Positions 24,967 to 34,133 of a DNA stretch of 64,000 nt are shown here, piece after piece. The translations under genes and the position numbers were made by a program. Source of the stretch: Verrucomicrobiaceae bacterium (GTDB lineage: Bacteria; Verrucomicrobiota; Verrucomicrobiia; Verrucomicrobiales; Verrucomicrobiaceae). The DNA lies in assembly GCA_016795465.1 (NCBI GenBank), contig JAEUHK010000131.1, forward strand, positions 47,371 to 111,370, written 5' to 3'. Below the pieces are notes generated by a model. The model was not told the DNA's origin. It was given only the letters and a program-made list of their open reading frames with translations, and searched no databases. Position 1 is the first letter of the stretch, and each line of letters starts with the position of its first letter.

Positions 24967-25314
24967 ATGCCCATCGGACTAGCAATCGCAGCCATTCTGA
25001 CGCTCTTCGCCAGTTTTTGGGCGTTGAACGTGGCGCGTGATCCACGTGTGTGGCGGCTCTGGTGGATGGACCTTCTCGGCGTGTTGGATGTGGATACGGA
25101 CCGCGAGGTGCGCCGGGTGCAGGAGCAGCACATGTCATTCATGTGCTATCTGCTCTTCGTTCTCCTGCTGGTCACCAGCTTGAGCGGGGCCTTCTGGACT
25201 GTTGACCTCGTTCGTGAACACCGGCGCGAAAAGACACGTTTCGAACGTGAGGTGAACCTGAATCGCGACGAGATCGACAAGGTTCAAAACAAACCTCAGG
25301 GGCTCAGGCGCTGA
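24967..25314 (+). CDS. Small two-helix membrane protein, unknown function
   Basis: A 115-residue protein with transmembrane segments at about residues 3-22 and 58-79 and a charged C-terminal tail (HRREKTRFEREVNLNRDEIDK) likely helical. A Trp-rich loop (WRLWWMDL) links the two. It follows the pseudopilin gene by 47 nt and may belong to the cluster. Its 3' end overlaps the convergent sulfatase by 19 nt. No family recognised. Confidence 0.6.
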   Translation: MPIGLAIAAILTLFASFWALNVARDPRVWRLWWMDLLGVLDVDTDREVRRVQEQHMSFMCYLLFVLLLVTSLSGAFWTVDLVREHRREKTRFEREVNLNRDEIDKVQNKPQGLRR

Positions 25315-26687
25315 GCGTGAGGCCTTGCTGGATCGGCGTTGTTTTGCCGCCATGTCTTGAGTTGGTCTCGCAGGGTGTCGCCCACTCCCTTTTGTTCGGG
25401 GTGCTCGGCCAGGTTGTGCTGTTCCAGCGGATCATTGTCGAGGTCAAAAAGTTGCTCGTGTCCTGCACTGGGGTACACAATGAGTTTCCAGCGCCCGTCG
25501 CAGATCATCCGCTGCGTGTCTGTAAACATGCCGGTCACAAAGTCATGCACACGTGCCTTTTCATGCCGCAGCAGTGGCGCGAGGCTGTTTCCTGTCACCG
25601 TCGCCGGAATCGACAGGCCTGAGAGTTCGCACAAGGTCGGAAACAAATCGCAAAGCGTCACCAGCGCCGTGGAGCGCTCGTTTCTCGGCAGTCCGGGGCC
25701 GCAAATGATCAAGGGGCTGCGGATGCTGTGCTCGTAGCAGTTTTGTTTGCCCAGCAGACCATGACTGCCGAGTGCGAGGCCCTGGTCGCTTGTGAATACG
25801 ACGATCGTCTCGTCCTTCGCTGGAAGCGCATCCATGATGCGTCCGAGTTGGGCGTCCATGTCTGTGATCATCGCATAGTATAGGGCCAGTTCCTCCTTCA
25901 CCGCCGCTTCCGTTCGCGGAACCGGCAAAAGCTGCTCATCGCGGCCATCGATGTTTCCATGATCAAAAGGGTGCTGAGGGGCGAAATTGGCTGGTAGAGG
26001 CATTTTTGCGGCCTTGTAGCGGTTTTCCATGCCCGCTGGCCACTGACGAGGATCATGAGGAAAGGCAAAGTTCACATGCAGCAGCCACGGTTTGCCCTTG
26101 GGAGCCGTTTGAATGGCACGGATGGCTCCGTCAGCGATCTGACGGCTGTTGTCGGGCTGCAAACCGACGCCTTTTTCGAGCTCAGGCCGGTTTTGCAGAT
26201 CTTTGAAGGTCCAGCCGCGATACCCCGTGAGCGGCCGGCCGCGCGCATCGACCTCCGGTTGAGTGACGCCCTTCGCGCCGCCACTGGAGTAGAGTGCGCT
26301 CGTTGTCGTGTAGCCGCGCTGCAACGGGTGCCCGTCATTGTGCCATTTGCCCGAGTAGCATGTGTGCCAGCCCGCCTTTTGAAAGGTTCCCGCCAAAGTC
26401 GCCAGACGTGGATCAATAGCACCCGCTGGATACTTGGGCAGCGCTCGGAACGCGTGTGTGCCTGTCAGCATTTGCGCCCGGCTCACATGACAGATCGGAT
26501 AACCGGCATACGCCCGCGAAAAAGCCGTTCCCTGTGCCACCAAACGGTCCAGATTCGGCGTCTCGATTACCGCATTGCCCAGCGCATGAATCGTGTCTGG
26601 TCGCTGATCATCACTGACGATGAAAAGGATATTCGGAGCCGCCGGAAGGGCGGCGACGGCCAGCCAAAACATCAAGAGTACGCGCAT
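25296..26687 (-). CDS. Secreted sulfatase
   Basis: A 463-residue arylsulfatase-superfamily enzyme hydrolysing sulfate esters, probably of polysaccharides. Signal peptide at about 1-17 (LLMFWLAVAALPAA), then metal-binding NILFIVSDDQRPD and the formylglycine site CHVSRAQMLTG. In the canonical motif C-x-[PA]-x-R the middle residue is Pro or Ala; here it is Val. The motif DAQLGRIMDALPAKDETIVVFTSDQGLALGSHG carries the second metal ligands. Convergent with a small membrane gene. Whether Val still allows Cys conversion to formylglycine is an open point. Sulfatases are common in marine and freshwater Verrucomicrobia. Confidence 0.9.
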   Translation of the reverse strand: MRVLLMFWLAVAALPAAPNILFIVSDDQRPDTIHALGNAVIETPNLDRLVAQGTAFSRAYAGYPICHVSRAQMLTGTHAFRALPKYPAGAIDPRLATLAGTFQKAGWHTCYSGKWHNDGHPLQRGYTTTSALYSSGGAKGVTQPEVDARGRPLTGYRGWTFKDLQNRPELEKGVGLQPDNSRQIADGAIRAIQTAPKGKPWLLHVNFAFPHDPRQWPAGMENRYKAAKMPLPANFAPQHPFDHGNIDGRDEQLLPVPRTEAAVKEELALYYAMITDMDAQLGRIMDALPAKDETIVVFTSDQGLALGSHGLLGKQNCYEHSIRSPLIICGPGLPRNERSTALVTLCDLFPTLCELSGLSIPATVTGNSLAPLLRHEKARVHDFVTGMFTDTQRMICDGRWKLIVYPSAGHEQLFDLDNDPLEQHNLAEHPEQKGVGDTLRDQLKTWRQNNADPARPHAQRLSP

Positions 26688-26730
26688 GCTGCTCTAAACG
26701 TGCCTGCGGCATGCCACCTCACATTCAGTG

Positions 26731-28881
26731 TCACTCCGCGCCGGTGCTGTTGAGCGGCCGGAAGGTCTCGATGTAGCCGATCATCATCTCATCGACGGTT
26801 TGCGGGCCCCAGTGGACGGTTTTCGTGGGGTCGGGGTTGGCTTTGTTGCCGGCGCTGTTGTCGAAGAGGGCGGTGATTTTGAGCTGGGAGCCGCGGGGTA
26901 GCACCTTGGGCTGCGCGAGGTCGTAGCGGAGCTGCCAGTTGAAGTCGTAGCGTGGGATGTCGAGCAGCGTCTCGGTGCCGTCGGCGCTGATGAGCTCGTA
27001 TTTGAAGGCTTTGCCGCGCACATGCATGTGGGCCATGTAGGCCATGACGTTCATGTCGTAAGGCACCGCTTTGGTGAAGGTCTCCTCATGCGCGGCGGCT
27101 CCGGGCGGGATGTTCAGCTTCCGCTTGGGCACGCCGATGGTCTCCACGGCGTAGCGCGGCTGCTTTTTGGCAAACACGAGGCCCATGCGGAGCTGGTCCT
27201 GCGTGGCCTTGCCGCTCGGTGTGTAGTGAATCTGGAAGCCGACGGTGGCTCCGGCAGGCAGTTTGCGGGCAAATCCCTCCGGGTAGAGCTGCGAGGCATT
27301 GCCGGGCACATACGCGGCCCAGTAACCGCCGGTGCCTTCATCGCGATCTCGCGCACGGCTGCCTTTTTCAAACACGCTGACGATGACGTGATGCACGACG
27401 CTGCGGTCGGTGGGCATGATCTCATAACCCTGCACCCACGTGTCCTCCGTGAGCGTGGTCTGCGCGGTGAGGAACTGGTAGGGCATGAAACCTTCCGCCT
27501 TGATCGAAACGGGGCGCGGAAGCTGCACGATGAGGTCCGGTTTGCCGATGGTCCACTCGTCTTCGAACTTCAACGGCGCGGGTGCGTCGGCGGGATCGCC
27601 GAGCGGACGATCCGCACTGTCGAGCCAGGCGAGGAGATCGGTTTTGTCGCGGCTGCTGAGGCTGCAATCATTCGCCCACGGGCTGTCTTTGCCCTCCGGC
27701 ACCGGCGCGGCGAACCACGGCGGCATGGTGCCTTCGCTGATGACGCGTTTGATGACCTTCGCGCGGTCGGTGACCTCCGCGAGGTCGTCCAAAGCGAAGG
27801 GCGCGATGCCGTTGTCGCGATGGCAGGTGACGCAGTTTTGCTGAAGGATGCGCGCGACGTCGCGGTGGTAGGTGATGGTCGTTTTTGCGGTGTTTTTCGC
27901 GGGAAAATCGAGTTCGCAGCCGGGCGCTGCCGTGGCGGCGATTTGGGGCAGCGAACCGGCGAGCATGGCGGTGACGGCGTTGCGCAGGTAGCTCGTGCGC
28001 GGCGCGTCGTGGCTGTAATCGATGCCGTATTGGTCATCGAGTGCGCCGCGGTAGATGAGCGTGCGTTTGGCATCGATGAGGAAGACCTCGGTGGTCGTCT
28101 GTGCGTCCAAAGCGGCCGCGAGAGCCTTTTCCTTGTCATGGCAGTAAGTGGCGGTGATTTTGGCCTCACCGAGCTGAGCTTTGATCTCGTCCGCCGATTC
28201 GCTGGCGAAGGGATTCACGAGAATGAGGGTGATGTTTTGCTCGCGGAGGTCTTTTTCAAGGCGGGCGAGGCTATGAATGTATTTTTTGCTCACCGGGCAG
28301 GTCGCGCTCGTCATGGCGATGACACTCGCTTTGAACTCACTGAGCTTGTGCGTTGCTCCGTTGAGGTCGGTGAAGCTCAAATCGGCAATCTGGCGGCCGA
28401 TGCCGAGTTCGGTGCCTTTGAGCACACGCGGGCCGGAGGTGACGACGGGCACGCTTGGTGGTGAATCAGTCGGGGCGGAGGGCTTGAGGGCGTTTTCGAC
28501 GACTTTGCGCCCTTCCTCCTGGGTAATGACGCCATCTTTGTTGAGATCAAAACGGGCGAAGACGGCTGCTTGCGGCACTTCATCACGCGTGAGCCTGCCG
28601 TCCTTGTTTTTGTCGAGCCGTTGCCAGAGGCGCTTTCCTTGATTGAGGTCGGTGGGGATGCCGGCGGTCGATTCGGAGCTGCCGCTCATCACGCTGCGTG
28701 TTTCCTCGAGCGAGATGTTTCCATCGCCATTGAGGTCAAAGCGCTTGAAGAGGGCGGTTTGCGGCAGCTCGGAAGGCGTGACCTTGCCGTCCTGATCGGC
28801 ATCGTATTTCTGGAAGGCGAGATCCGCGGCGTTTTGCGCGGCCGCGGTGGTGGCGAGGAGCAGGAAAAGGGCAGGTTTCAT
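26731..28881 (-). CDS. Secreted fusion: EF-hands, redoxin, CxxCH cytochrome-like and copper monooxygenase-like domains
   Basis: A 716-residue exported protein. Signal peptide (1-15, ending TAAAQ). Four EF-hand loops at about residues 28-137, e.g. DADQDGKVTPSE, DLNGDGNISLEE, DKNKDGRLTRDE, DLNKDGVITQEE. A thioredoxin-like AhpC/redoxin domain follows at about 165-310 with a single Cys in SATCPVSKKY. A heme-type CxxCH is in QNCVTCHRDNGIAPF (about 348-362). The C-terminal half (about 430-700) has the His pairs VVHHVI and MAHMHVRG of type II copper ascorbate-dependent monooxygenases. Combined they suggest a periplasmic redox enzyme; substrate unknown. This architecture is familiar from Verrucomicrobia and Planctomycetes. 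Confidence 0.86.
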   Translation of the reverse strand: MKPALFLLLATTAAAQNAADLAFQKYDADQDGKVTPSELPQTALFKRFDLNGDGNISLEETRSVMSGSSESTAGIPTDLNQGKRLWQRLDKNKDGRLTRDEVPQAAVFARFDLNKDGVITQEEGRKVVENALKPSAPTDSPPSVPVVTSGPRVLKGTELGIGRQIADLSFTDLNGATHKLSEFKASVIAMTSATCPVSKKYIHSLARLEKDLREQNITLILVNPFASESADEIKAQLGEAKITATYCHDKEKALAAALDAQTTTEVFLIDAKRTLIYRGALDDQYGIDYSHDAPRTSYLRNAVTAMLAGSLPQIAATAAPGCELDFPAKNTAKTTITYHRDVARILQQNCVTCHRDNGIAPFALDDLAEVTDRAKVIKRVISEGTMPPWFAAPVPEGKDSPWANDCSLSSRDKTDLLAWLDSADRPLGDPADAPAPLKFEDEWTIGKPDLIVQLPRPVSIKAEGFMPYQFLTAQTTLTEDTWVQGYEIMPTDRSVVHHVIVSVFEKGSRARDRDEGTGGYWAAYVPGNASQLYPEGFARKLPAGATVGFQIHYTPSGKATQDQLRMGLVFAKKQPRYAVETIGVPKRKLNIPPGAAAHEETFTKAVPYDMNVMAYMAHMHVRGKAFKYELISADGTETLLDIPRYDFNWQLRYDLAQPKVLPRGSQLKITALFDNSAGNKANPDPTKTVHWGPQTVDEMMIGYIETFRPLNSTGAE

Positions 28882-28938
28882 GAAGCTGGCACTGAGTGCC
28901 TCGTGAAACGCCGCTGTATGACAGCAGTCGCGTAAAAA

Positions 28939-30597
28939 TCAGCCGATGTGCGATCCAGGGCGGCAGGCCTGCACGACGAGCTCGCTCAACCATGGATCAG
29001 GATGATCAACAGCCTCGGCCGGGATGCGAAACTCGGTGACGCCGGTGCTTCGCGAGACCAGCTTGAGGCCAAACGGATAGTCTTTGAACAGCAGCGAGCA
29101 CATTGCGGGGATTGAACGTCCCTCACGTTGGGCTCGGCTTGCGATCGCGGCGATGGCAGCGGGTTCGAAATCGAGGCGGAAGCCATGCTGGCGTAGAAAC
29201 TCGTCGCTGTAGGCCGCGATCTCATCGGCGTGTGCGGCTCCGAGTTGGTTCACAAAGGTCAGCGCTTCCTGACGGCAATGTTCCAGGGCTGTTTGAGGCG
29301 ATTTGACCAGTGCGGCATCGATCTGTAGTTCGGGCAGGCCGAGGCTAGGCATCTCGAATTTGAACTCGCGCAGCACCTTCTCCCAGGCGGTGACAAGGCC
29401 CCGGGCGCCTGTTTTTTCCTCGGCGGCCCGGGCGGCGATCTCGCGCAGGGCGTCATCGTGGAAGACAGCCTTGATGCCATACGCGGCGAACTCCCGCTCA
29501 TACTGGCGGATGAGGCTGCCTTCGCTGGTTTTCATGATGTCGAAGAGGTCATCCGCGCTGAGCGGGTCACACACCACACGCACCGGCAGGCGGCCGATGA
29601 ATTCAGCCTCAAAGCCGTAGTCGATGAAGTCCTTTGTGATGGCATCGCGGAGCAGATGATCGGCGGGCGTGCGTTCGGCATCGGTGGCGGAGACAAAGCC
29701 GATGGCTTTCCGGTTCGTGCGCTTCTCGATGAGCTTCTCCAGGCCGGAAAAGGCACCGCTGACGATGAAGAGAATGTTTCGCGTGTTGATCACCTCGCGG
29801 CCGGTGCGGCCTTTGCGGGTATCAAACATCATCTGCATCTGGCTGCGGATGTCATTCTGGGCGTAGAGCGGCACCTCCGTCTCCTCCATGAGCTTCAGCA
29901 GGGCTGTTTGCACGCCGCGGCCGCTCACATCACGCCCGAGGCGTTCGGGACCGCTGCTGAGCTTGTCGATCTCATCGAGGTAAATGATGCCGTGTTCGGC
30001 GAGTTCGATGTCGCCGTCTGCCTTGCTCACGAGATCGCGCACCATGTCATCGACATCAGCACCGACGTAGCCCGTCTCGCTAAATTTTGTGGCATCTGCT
30101 TTCACAAAGGGCACGCCGATGAGATCGGCGATGTGTTTGACGAGGTAGGTCTTTCCGACGCCGGTGGGGCCCGCGATGATCACATTCTGCTTCGAGAATT
30201 CCAGCGGCGCGGCATCCGGGTTCTGCTGGCGGTGCTCGCGCAGCATGCGGGCGTGGTGGTAATGATCACACACCGCGGTGGCCAGCACTTTCTTGGCCTC
30301 ATCCTGGCGGATGACATAGCGGTCCAGGTGCGCCTTGATCTCCGCGGGCTTGAAGCGGAACTCAAAGGCGGCGCTGTTGTCCGGGGCAGGGGACTCTGAC
30401 GAGGGGGAATCATCGTCAGTCACCTTGCGCGGCATCGGCCCGTCGATGCGAGTGAAGAGGACCTGGCCACCGAGGGTGTTCTTGATGAAGTCTTCGAGCT
30501 TGCGGCTGACCTCCTCGGCCGTGGCAGGCTTCTTCGGCTTGTCCTCCTCCGGCTGATCTGAAGGAGAGGCGGGCGTTTCAGAGGTGGTGTCGCTCAT
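28939..30597 (-). CDS. AAA+ ATPase, ClpX-like, without zinc-binding domain
   Basis: A 552-residue AAA+ unfoldase. Acidic N-terminal region of about 90 residues replaces the ClpX zinc-binding domain. Walker A GPTGVGKTYLVKHI, Walker B IIYLDEIDKLSS, Arg finger region and EFIGRLPV agree with ClpX. The loop NRKAIGFVSAT corresponds in position to the ClpX IGF loop that docks ClpP. A further 120 residues follow the ClpX-type C-terminal domain (from about residue 430) and are not recognised. The start at 30597 (MSDTTSETPAS) is preferred to 30945, whose extra 116 residues look low-complexity and overlap the divergent gene. Paralogue of clpX; no clpP in the window. Confidence 0.82.
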   Translation of the reverse strand: MSDTTSETPASPSDQPEEDKPKKPATAEEVSRKLEDFIKNTLGGQVLFTRIDGPMPRKVTDDDSPSSESPAPDNSAAFEFRFKPAEIKAHLDRYVIRQDEAKKVLATAVCDHYHHARMLREHRQQNPDAAPLEFSKQNVIIAGPTGVGKTYLVKHIADLIGVPFVKADATKFSETGYVGADVDDMVRDLVSKADGDIELAEHGIIYLDEIDKLSSGPERLGRDVSGRGVQTALLKLMEETEVPLYAQNDIRSQMQMMFDTRKGRTGREVINTRNILFIVSGAFSGLEKLIEKRTNRKAIGFVSATDAERTPADHLLRDAITKDFIDYGFEAEFIGRLPVRVVCDPLSADDLFDIMKTSEGSLIRQYEREFAAYGIKAVFHDDALREIAARAAEEKTGARGLVTAWEKVLREFKFEMPSLGLPELQIDAALVKSPQTALEHCRQEALTFVNQLGAAHADEIAAYSDEFLRQHGFRLDFEPAAIAAIASRAQREGRSIPAMCSLLFKDYPFGLKLVSRSTGVTEFRIPAEAVDHPDPWLSELVVQACRPGSHIG

Positions 30598-30733
30598 GGG
30601 GGGAGTACGCGTAAACCAGCGCCGCGGCTGTGCAAGACGCGGTTTTCCAAAGCAGGGCATTGTTGGCGTCTCAGGCCTACTTGGTTGCACGAGGGCTTTG
30701 CCAGCTCGGGGTTGAGGGGGTAGATTTTCGGGC

Positions 30734-31432
30734 ATGAAACCAACCACCTGCCTCGGGATGCTGTTTTTGATGCTCGGTGCCGCCCGCGCCGAGATGGCAA
30801 CGGAACTGCCTGCGATCGAAGTGAAGCCGAAACCGGCGGACGAGGTCGTGCAGACGACCTTCAAGTTTCGCAACAAGGGCTCGAAGCCGGTCAAAATCCT
30901 CGACCTCGAAAGCTCCTGCTCCTGCCTGAGCGCGGAGATGGACAAAGCGGAGTATCAGCCGGGCGAGGAAGGCACAGGGAAGGCGGAGTTCAAGGTGTCC
31001 ACATTTGTCGGCCGGCATGAGAAGCTGATCACCGCCCTCACCGATGACCCGGAGCAGAAGGAGTGGGTGATCACCTTCATACTCGACATCCCGGCGGTCG
31101 TGGACATCGAGCCGAAGACGATCCAGTGGTGGGTGGGCGATGAGCCGGTGGAGAAGACGACGACGGTAAAGATGAATGCGGACACGCCGATGACGATCAA
31201 GAACATCACGGCGACGCGGGACAATGTGGAATTTTCGTGGAAGGAGGTCACTCCGGGCCGGGAGTATCTGGTGACGGTGAAGCCGAAGAGCACGAAGGAC
31301 GTGACGCTGGGGGCCCTGAAGATCGAGACGGACAGCACGATCCCGAAGTACCAACGCCAACTGGCCTTCTTCAGCATCTACAACAAGCCCGCGGAACCTG
31401 CGAAGCCGGTGGAGGCCGCGAAGGCTCCATGA
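30734..31432 (+). CDS. DUF1573-domain exported protein
   Basis: A 232-residue protein with a signal peptide (1-19, LGAARA). The DUF1573 domain has the family's paired strands and the motif SSCSCLSAEM, and QTTFKFRNKGSKPVKILDLE. The C-terminal half has further beta structure and a Pro/Ala tail. Found often upstream of rhodanese-type genes in Verrucomicrobia. The stop overlaps the next gene's start as ATGA, so translation is coupled. Function of the domain is not established. Confidence 0.85.
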   Translation: MKPTTCLGMLFLMLGAARAEMATELPAIEVKPKPADEVVQTTFKFRNKGSKPVKILDLESSCSCLSAEMDKAEYQPGEEGTGKAEFKVSTFVGRHEKLITALTDDPEQKEWVITFILDIPAVVDIEPKTIQWWVGDEPVEKTTTVKMNADTPMTIKNITATRDNVEFSWKEVTPGREYLVTVKPKSTKDVTLGALKIETDSTIPKYQRQLAFFSIYNKPAEPAKPVEAAKAP

Positions 31433-31866
31433 AGGCCATCGGGCAGGCTTTGATCCTCGTGGCGCTGGCAGCGGTGGCGGCGTTTGGCACGCAGCAGTGG
31501 CATCCACGGGCTCCGGTACTCTATTTGACGCAGGAGCCGCTGCGGGATGACGAGGTGAGCCTGGCGGTGATCCGCGAGAAATTTCACGAGAGTGTGCTGT
31601 GGATCGATGCGAGACCTGCGGACCAATTTGCGGTGAAGCATGTGCCGGGGGCGTTGAACGTGAGCGAGCAGCAGTTTGACGAGCAGCTCGTGCAGCATCT
31701 GGATACCTTGCAGACGAACACGAAGCCGGTGGTGGTGTATTGCAGCGGCCAGAAGTGCGAGGCGAGCCGGAAGGTGATGGAGCGGCTGAAGGAGATGGGC
31801 TTTGTGAAGGATGCCTTCGTCTTCAAAGGCGGCTGGAGCGTGCTGGAAAAGGCGAAATCCGAATGA
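31429..31866 (+). CDS. Rhodanese-domain protein, membrane-anchored
   Basis: A 145-residue protein with an N-terminal hydrophobic helix (residues 6-20) and a rhodanese domain; the active-site loop CSGQKCEASR carries the catalytic Cys. SVLWIDARPADQFAVKHVPGALN is the family's CH2A-type motif. Transfers sulfane sulfur to a thiophilic acceptor, presumably in the periplasm. The start at 31429 overlaps the DUF1573 stop (ATGA), making a coupled pair. Upstream in-frame starts lie within DUF1573 and are rejected. Confidence 0.87.
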   Translation: MKAIGQALILVALAAVAAFGTQQWHPRAPVLYLTQEPLRDDEVSLAVIREKFHESVLWIDARPADQFAVKHVPGALNVSEQQFDEQLVQHLDTLQTNTKPVVVYCSGQKCEASRKVMERLKEMGFVKDAFVFKGGWSVLEKAKSE

Positions 31867-31899
31867 CGAAGGGCTTTGAAGGCTCTTTAGGAGGCGGGA

Positions 31900-33423
31900 A
31901 TGACCTGGGATTCTGTTTTGGACAACCTTCGCGGCCGCCGCCTGTGGATGTGGCTGGGCGGGATCGTGCTCGTGCGCCTGATCATGATGCTCGTCGTGGT
32001 GAATGGGGCGGACCTCGCGGGCGATGAGGCTTATTACTGGGATTGGGGCCGCCGCCCGGACTGGGGCTACTACTCGAAGCCGCCGATGATCGGCTGGATG
32101 ATGGGAGTGATCGGCTGGCTGACGGGCAATGCGGAGTGGGGCATCCGCTTCACGGCGCTGCTGCTGGGGCTGGCGACGCTGCTGCTGACGTGGAAGCTCG
32201 CTCACGATCTGCTCGGCGAACGTGTGGCAGGTCTCGCGGCGCTGCTGATGGTGCTCACACCGGGAAACGCGGGCCTGTGCCTGCTGCTGACGATTGATGC
32301 GCCGCTGCTGCTGGCATGGACCTGCGGCCTGTGGCTCTTTTGGCGGGCGGCGCAGGCACCGGAGAAATGGTCTCGCTGGCTGCTGCTGGGGCTGGTGATC
32401 GGCTTTGGCTGCCTGAGCAAGCAGATGATGCTGGTCTTCCCGGTGCTGATGATTGTCTTCGCGGCACTGTCAGCGGAAGATCGCGGCCTGCTGCGGCGTC
32501 CGGGCTTCTGGATGGCGGCGGTGCTGGGCCTGCTCTTCATCGGGCCGGTGCTGTGGTGGAATCAGCAGCACGGCTGGATCACGCTGGAGCACACAAAGCA
32601 TCACTTTGATTCCTCCTCGACGCCCACCTTCAGCAAGTGGCTGGGACGCACGGGGGAAAACATCGGCCTGCAGGCGCTGGTCTATACGCCGGTGCTTTTC
32701 GTCGCGATGATCGCAGCGCTGTGGCGTGCGTTTCGCGGCTTTCGCGGGCTCTCGCGGCCGATGCGTTACCTGTGGCTCTGCGCCGGACCTGCGCTGGCCT
32801 GCTTTGCCCTGCTGGCCCTGCGCCAGCGTATCAACCCCAACTGGCCCGCGGCCTTCTTTGTGCCCGCGATCATCCTCGCGGCGGCCTGGATGCTGGAAAG
32901 CGGTCGCGAGGGCTGGCGGCGCTGGTCGCTGCGCATCGCGGGTGGCCTCGCCGTGATCATCCATGTTGCTTTGATCGTGGTGATGAGCACCGAATTGAGG
33001 ACGATCAAGAAGGTGGCGAGCCTGCGCGGCTGGCGCGAGGCGGGCATCGAGGCGGATGCCTGGCTGCAAAAACTGCCAGAGCTGGACAACACCTTTGTGA
33101 TGACGCTCGGCCATCGCTACCACGCGGCATGGATGGCCTTTTACATGCCGAGCCACCCGCGCAGCTATCGCTGGGAAGCCAGCGGCTTCCCGCAGTCGCA
33201 GTATGAAATCTGGCCAGGACCGGAGGAATGCATCGGCAAGCACGCGATGATCCTCGTGCCGGAAGGCCTCACGGAGGAACACATCCCGCAAGAAGTCCGC
33301 GAGTCCTTTGAGAAGCTGGAACGTGTGGGAGTATTCTCCATCCCGCTGGGCAGCGAGAAGCGCGAGTTTGGCGTCTTCCGCGGCGTGAAGCTGAAAACCT
33401 GGAAGGCCATCCGCCCGTCATGA
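31900..33423 (+). CDS. Glycosyltransferase family 39 (ArnT/PMT-like) membrane protein
   Basis: A 507-residue integral membrane protein. The N-terminal loop GDEAYYWDWGRRPDWGYYSK carries the Asp-Glu pair and aromatic residues of GT39/ArnT-type transferases using polyprenyl-phosphate sugar donors. About ten hydrophobic segments follow up to residue 360, and a soluble C-terminal domain of about 140 residues faces the periplasm. The acceptor, lipid A or protein, is unknown. Its stop overlaps the PAP2 gene start (ATGA), coupling it to an undecaprenyl-type phosphatase, which suits a polyprenyl-donor system. Confidence 0.88.
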   Translation: MTWDSVLDNLRGRRLWMWLGGIVLVRLIMMLVVVNGADLAGDEAYYWDWGRRPDWGYYSKPPMIGWMMGVIGWLTGNAEWGIRFTALLLGLATLLLTWKLAHDLLGERVAGLAALLMVLTPGNAGLCLLLTIDAPLLLAWTCGLWLFWRAAQAPEKWSRWLLLGLVIGFGCLSKQMMLVFPVLMIVFAALSAEDRGLLRRPGFWMAAVLGLLFIGPVLWWNQQHGWITLEHTKHHFDSSSTPTFSKWLGRTGENIGLQALVYTPVLFVAMIAALWRAFRGFRGLSRPMRYLWLCAGPALACFALLALRQRINPNWPAAFFVPAIILAAAWMLESGREGWRRWSLRIAGGLAVIIHVALIVVMSTELRTIKKVASLRGWREAGIEADAWLQKLPELDNTFVMTLGHRYHAAWMAFYMPSHPRSYRWEASGFPQSQYEIWPGPEECIGKHAMILVPEGLTEEHIPQEVRESFEKLERVGVFSIPLGSEKREFGVFRGVKLKTWKAIRPS

Positions 33424-34040
33424 ACACTTGGGATCTCGATTTGCTCCACCTCATCAACCAGACGTGGTCCACCGGCTGGCTGGACTACGTCATGCCCGCG
33501 ATCTCCGCCATCGAGGCCTGGATGCCGCCGCTGGTGCTCGTGTCTCTGGCCCTCGTCATGCGAGGCGGAAGGAAGGCCCGCGTGATGTTTCTCTGCGCCG
33601 CTTTGGCCATCGGCATCGGCGATGCGCTGGTCTCGAACACGCTCAAAAAGCTCGTCGGCCGCGTGCGGCCCCGCGATGCCATCGAAGGCGTCATCATCCG
33701 CGATCTCGGCCATGCCACGCCGGCGGTGATGCGGCTGTTTGTGAAGCCCGTGCGGGAAACGAGCTTGCCGCGGGGCCAGTTGCGCGGCAAATCCTTTCCC
33801 TCCAGCCACACGGTGAACATGTTTGCCGTGGCCAGCGTGGTAGCGTGCTTTTATCGGCGCATCGGGCTGGGAATTTATTTGCTCGCGGCTGCGGTGGCAT
33901 GGTCGCGCATCTACTGCGGGGCTCACTGGCCCTCGGACATCCCGCCGAGCATGGCTCTGGGCGTGCTGACCGGCCTCGGCGTGGTCTTTTTCGTCCGACG
34001 GCTGGCCGGGAAAAGAGCCACCGAGGGGGCAAAACCTTGA
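33420..34040 (+). CDS. PAP2-family membrane phosphatase
   Basis: A 206-residue protein with five or six hydrophobic segments. The three phosphatase motifs are present: KKLVGRVRPRD (about 77-87), SFPSSHTVNMF (about 125-135) and SRIYCGAHWPSD (about 162-173). Hydrolyses lipid phosphates or pyrophosphates; recycling of a polyprenyl carrier is plausible given the coupled GT39 gene. The start at 33420 overlaps the GT39 stop. Confidence 0.92.
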   Translation: MNTWDLDLLHLINQTWSTGWLDYVMPAISAIEAWMPPLVLVSLALVMRGGRKARVMFLCAALAIGIGDALVSNTLKKLVGRVRPRDAIEGVIIRDLGHATPAVMRLFVKPVRETSLPRGQLRGKSFPSSHTVNMFAVASVVACFYRRIGLGIYLLAAAVAWSRIYCGAHWPSDIPPSMALGVLTGLGVVFFVRRLAGKRATEGAKP

Positions 34041-34071
34041 AAAATGTCCTTCAAAGGGCCTGACATTCCAT

Positions 34072-34099
34072 TTGACGGACGCGGTCCTGCCCCTACTTT
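34072..34099 (+). promoter_or_regulatory. Promoter of rpsU
   Basis: TTGACG at 34072-34077 and TACTTT at 34094-34099 with a 16-bp spacer, 34 bp before the rpsU start codon at 34134. A sigma70-type promoter with 5/6 match at -35. Confidence 0.6.
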
Positions 34100-34133
34100 C
34101 GCCGCCCTTTCCCACCCCCCCTACGATCCCACC

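Noticed and set aside
30598..30945. Longer N-terminus for the ClpX-like protein
   Set aside because: Adds Ser/Pro/Arg-rich sequence that overlaps the divergent DUF1573 gene; the ATG at 30597 is sufficient.
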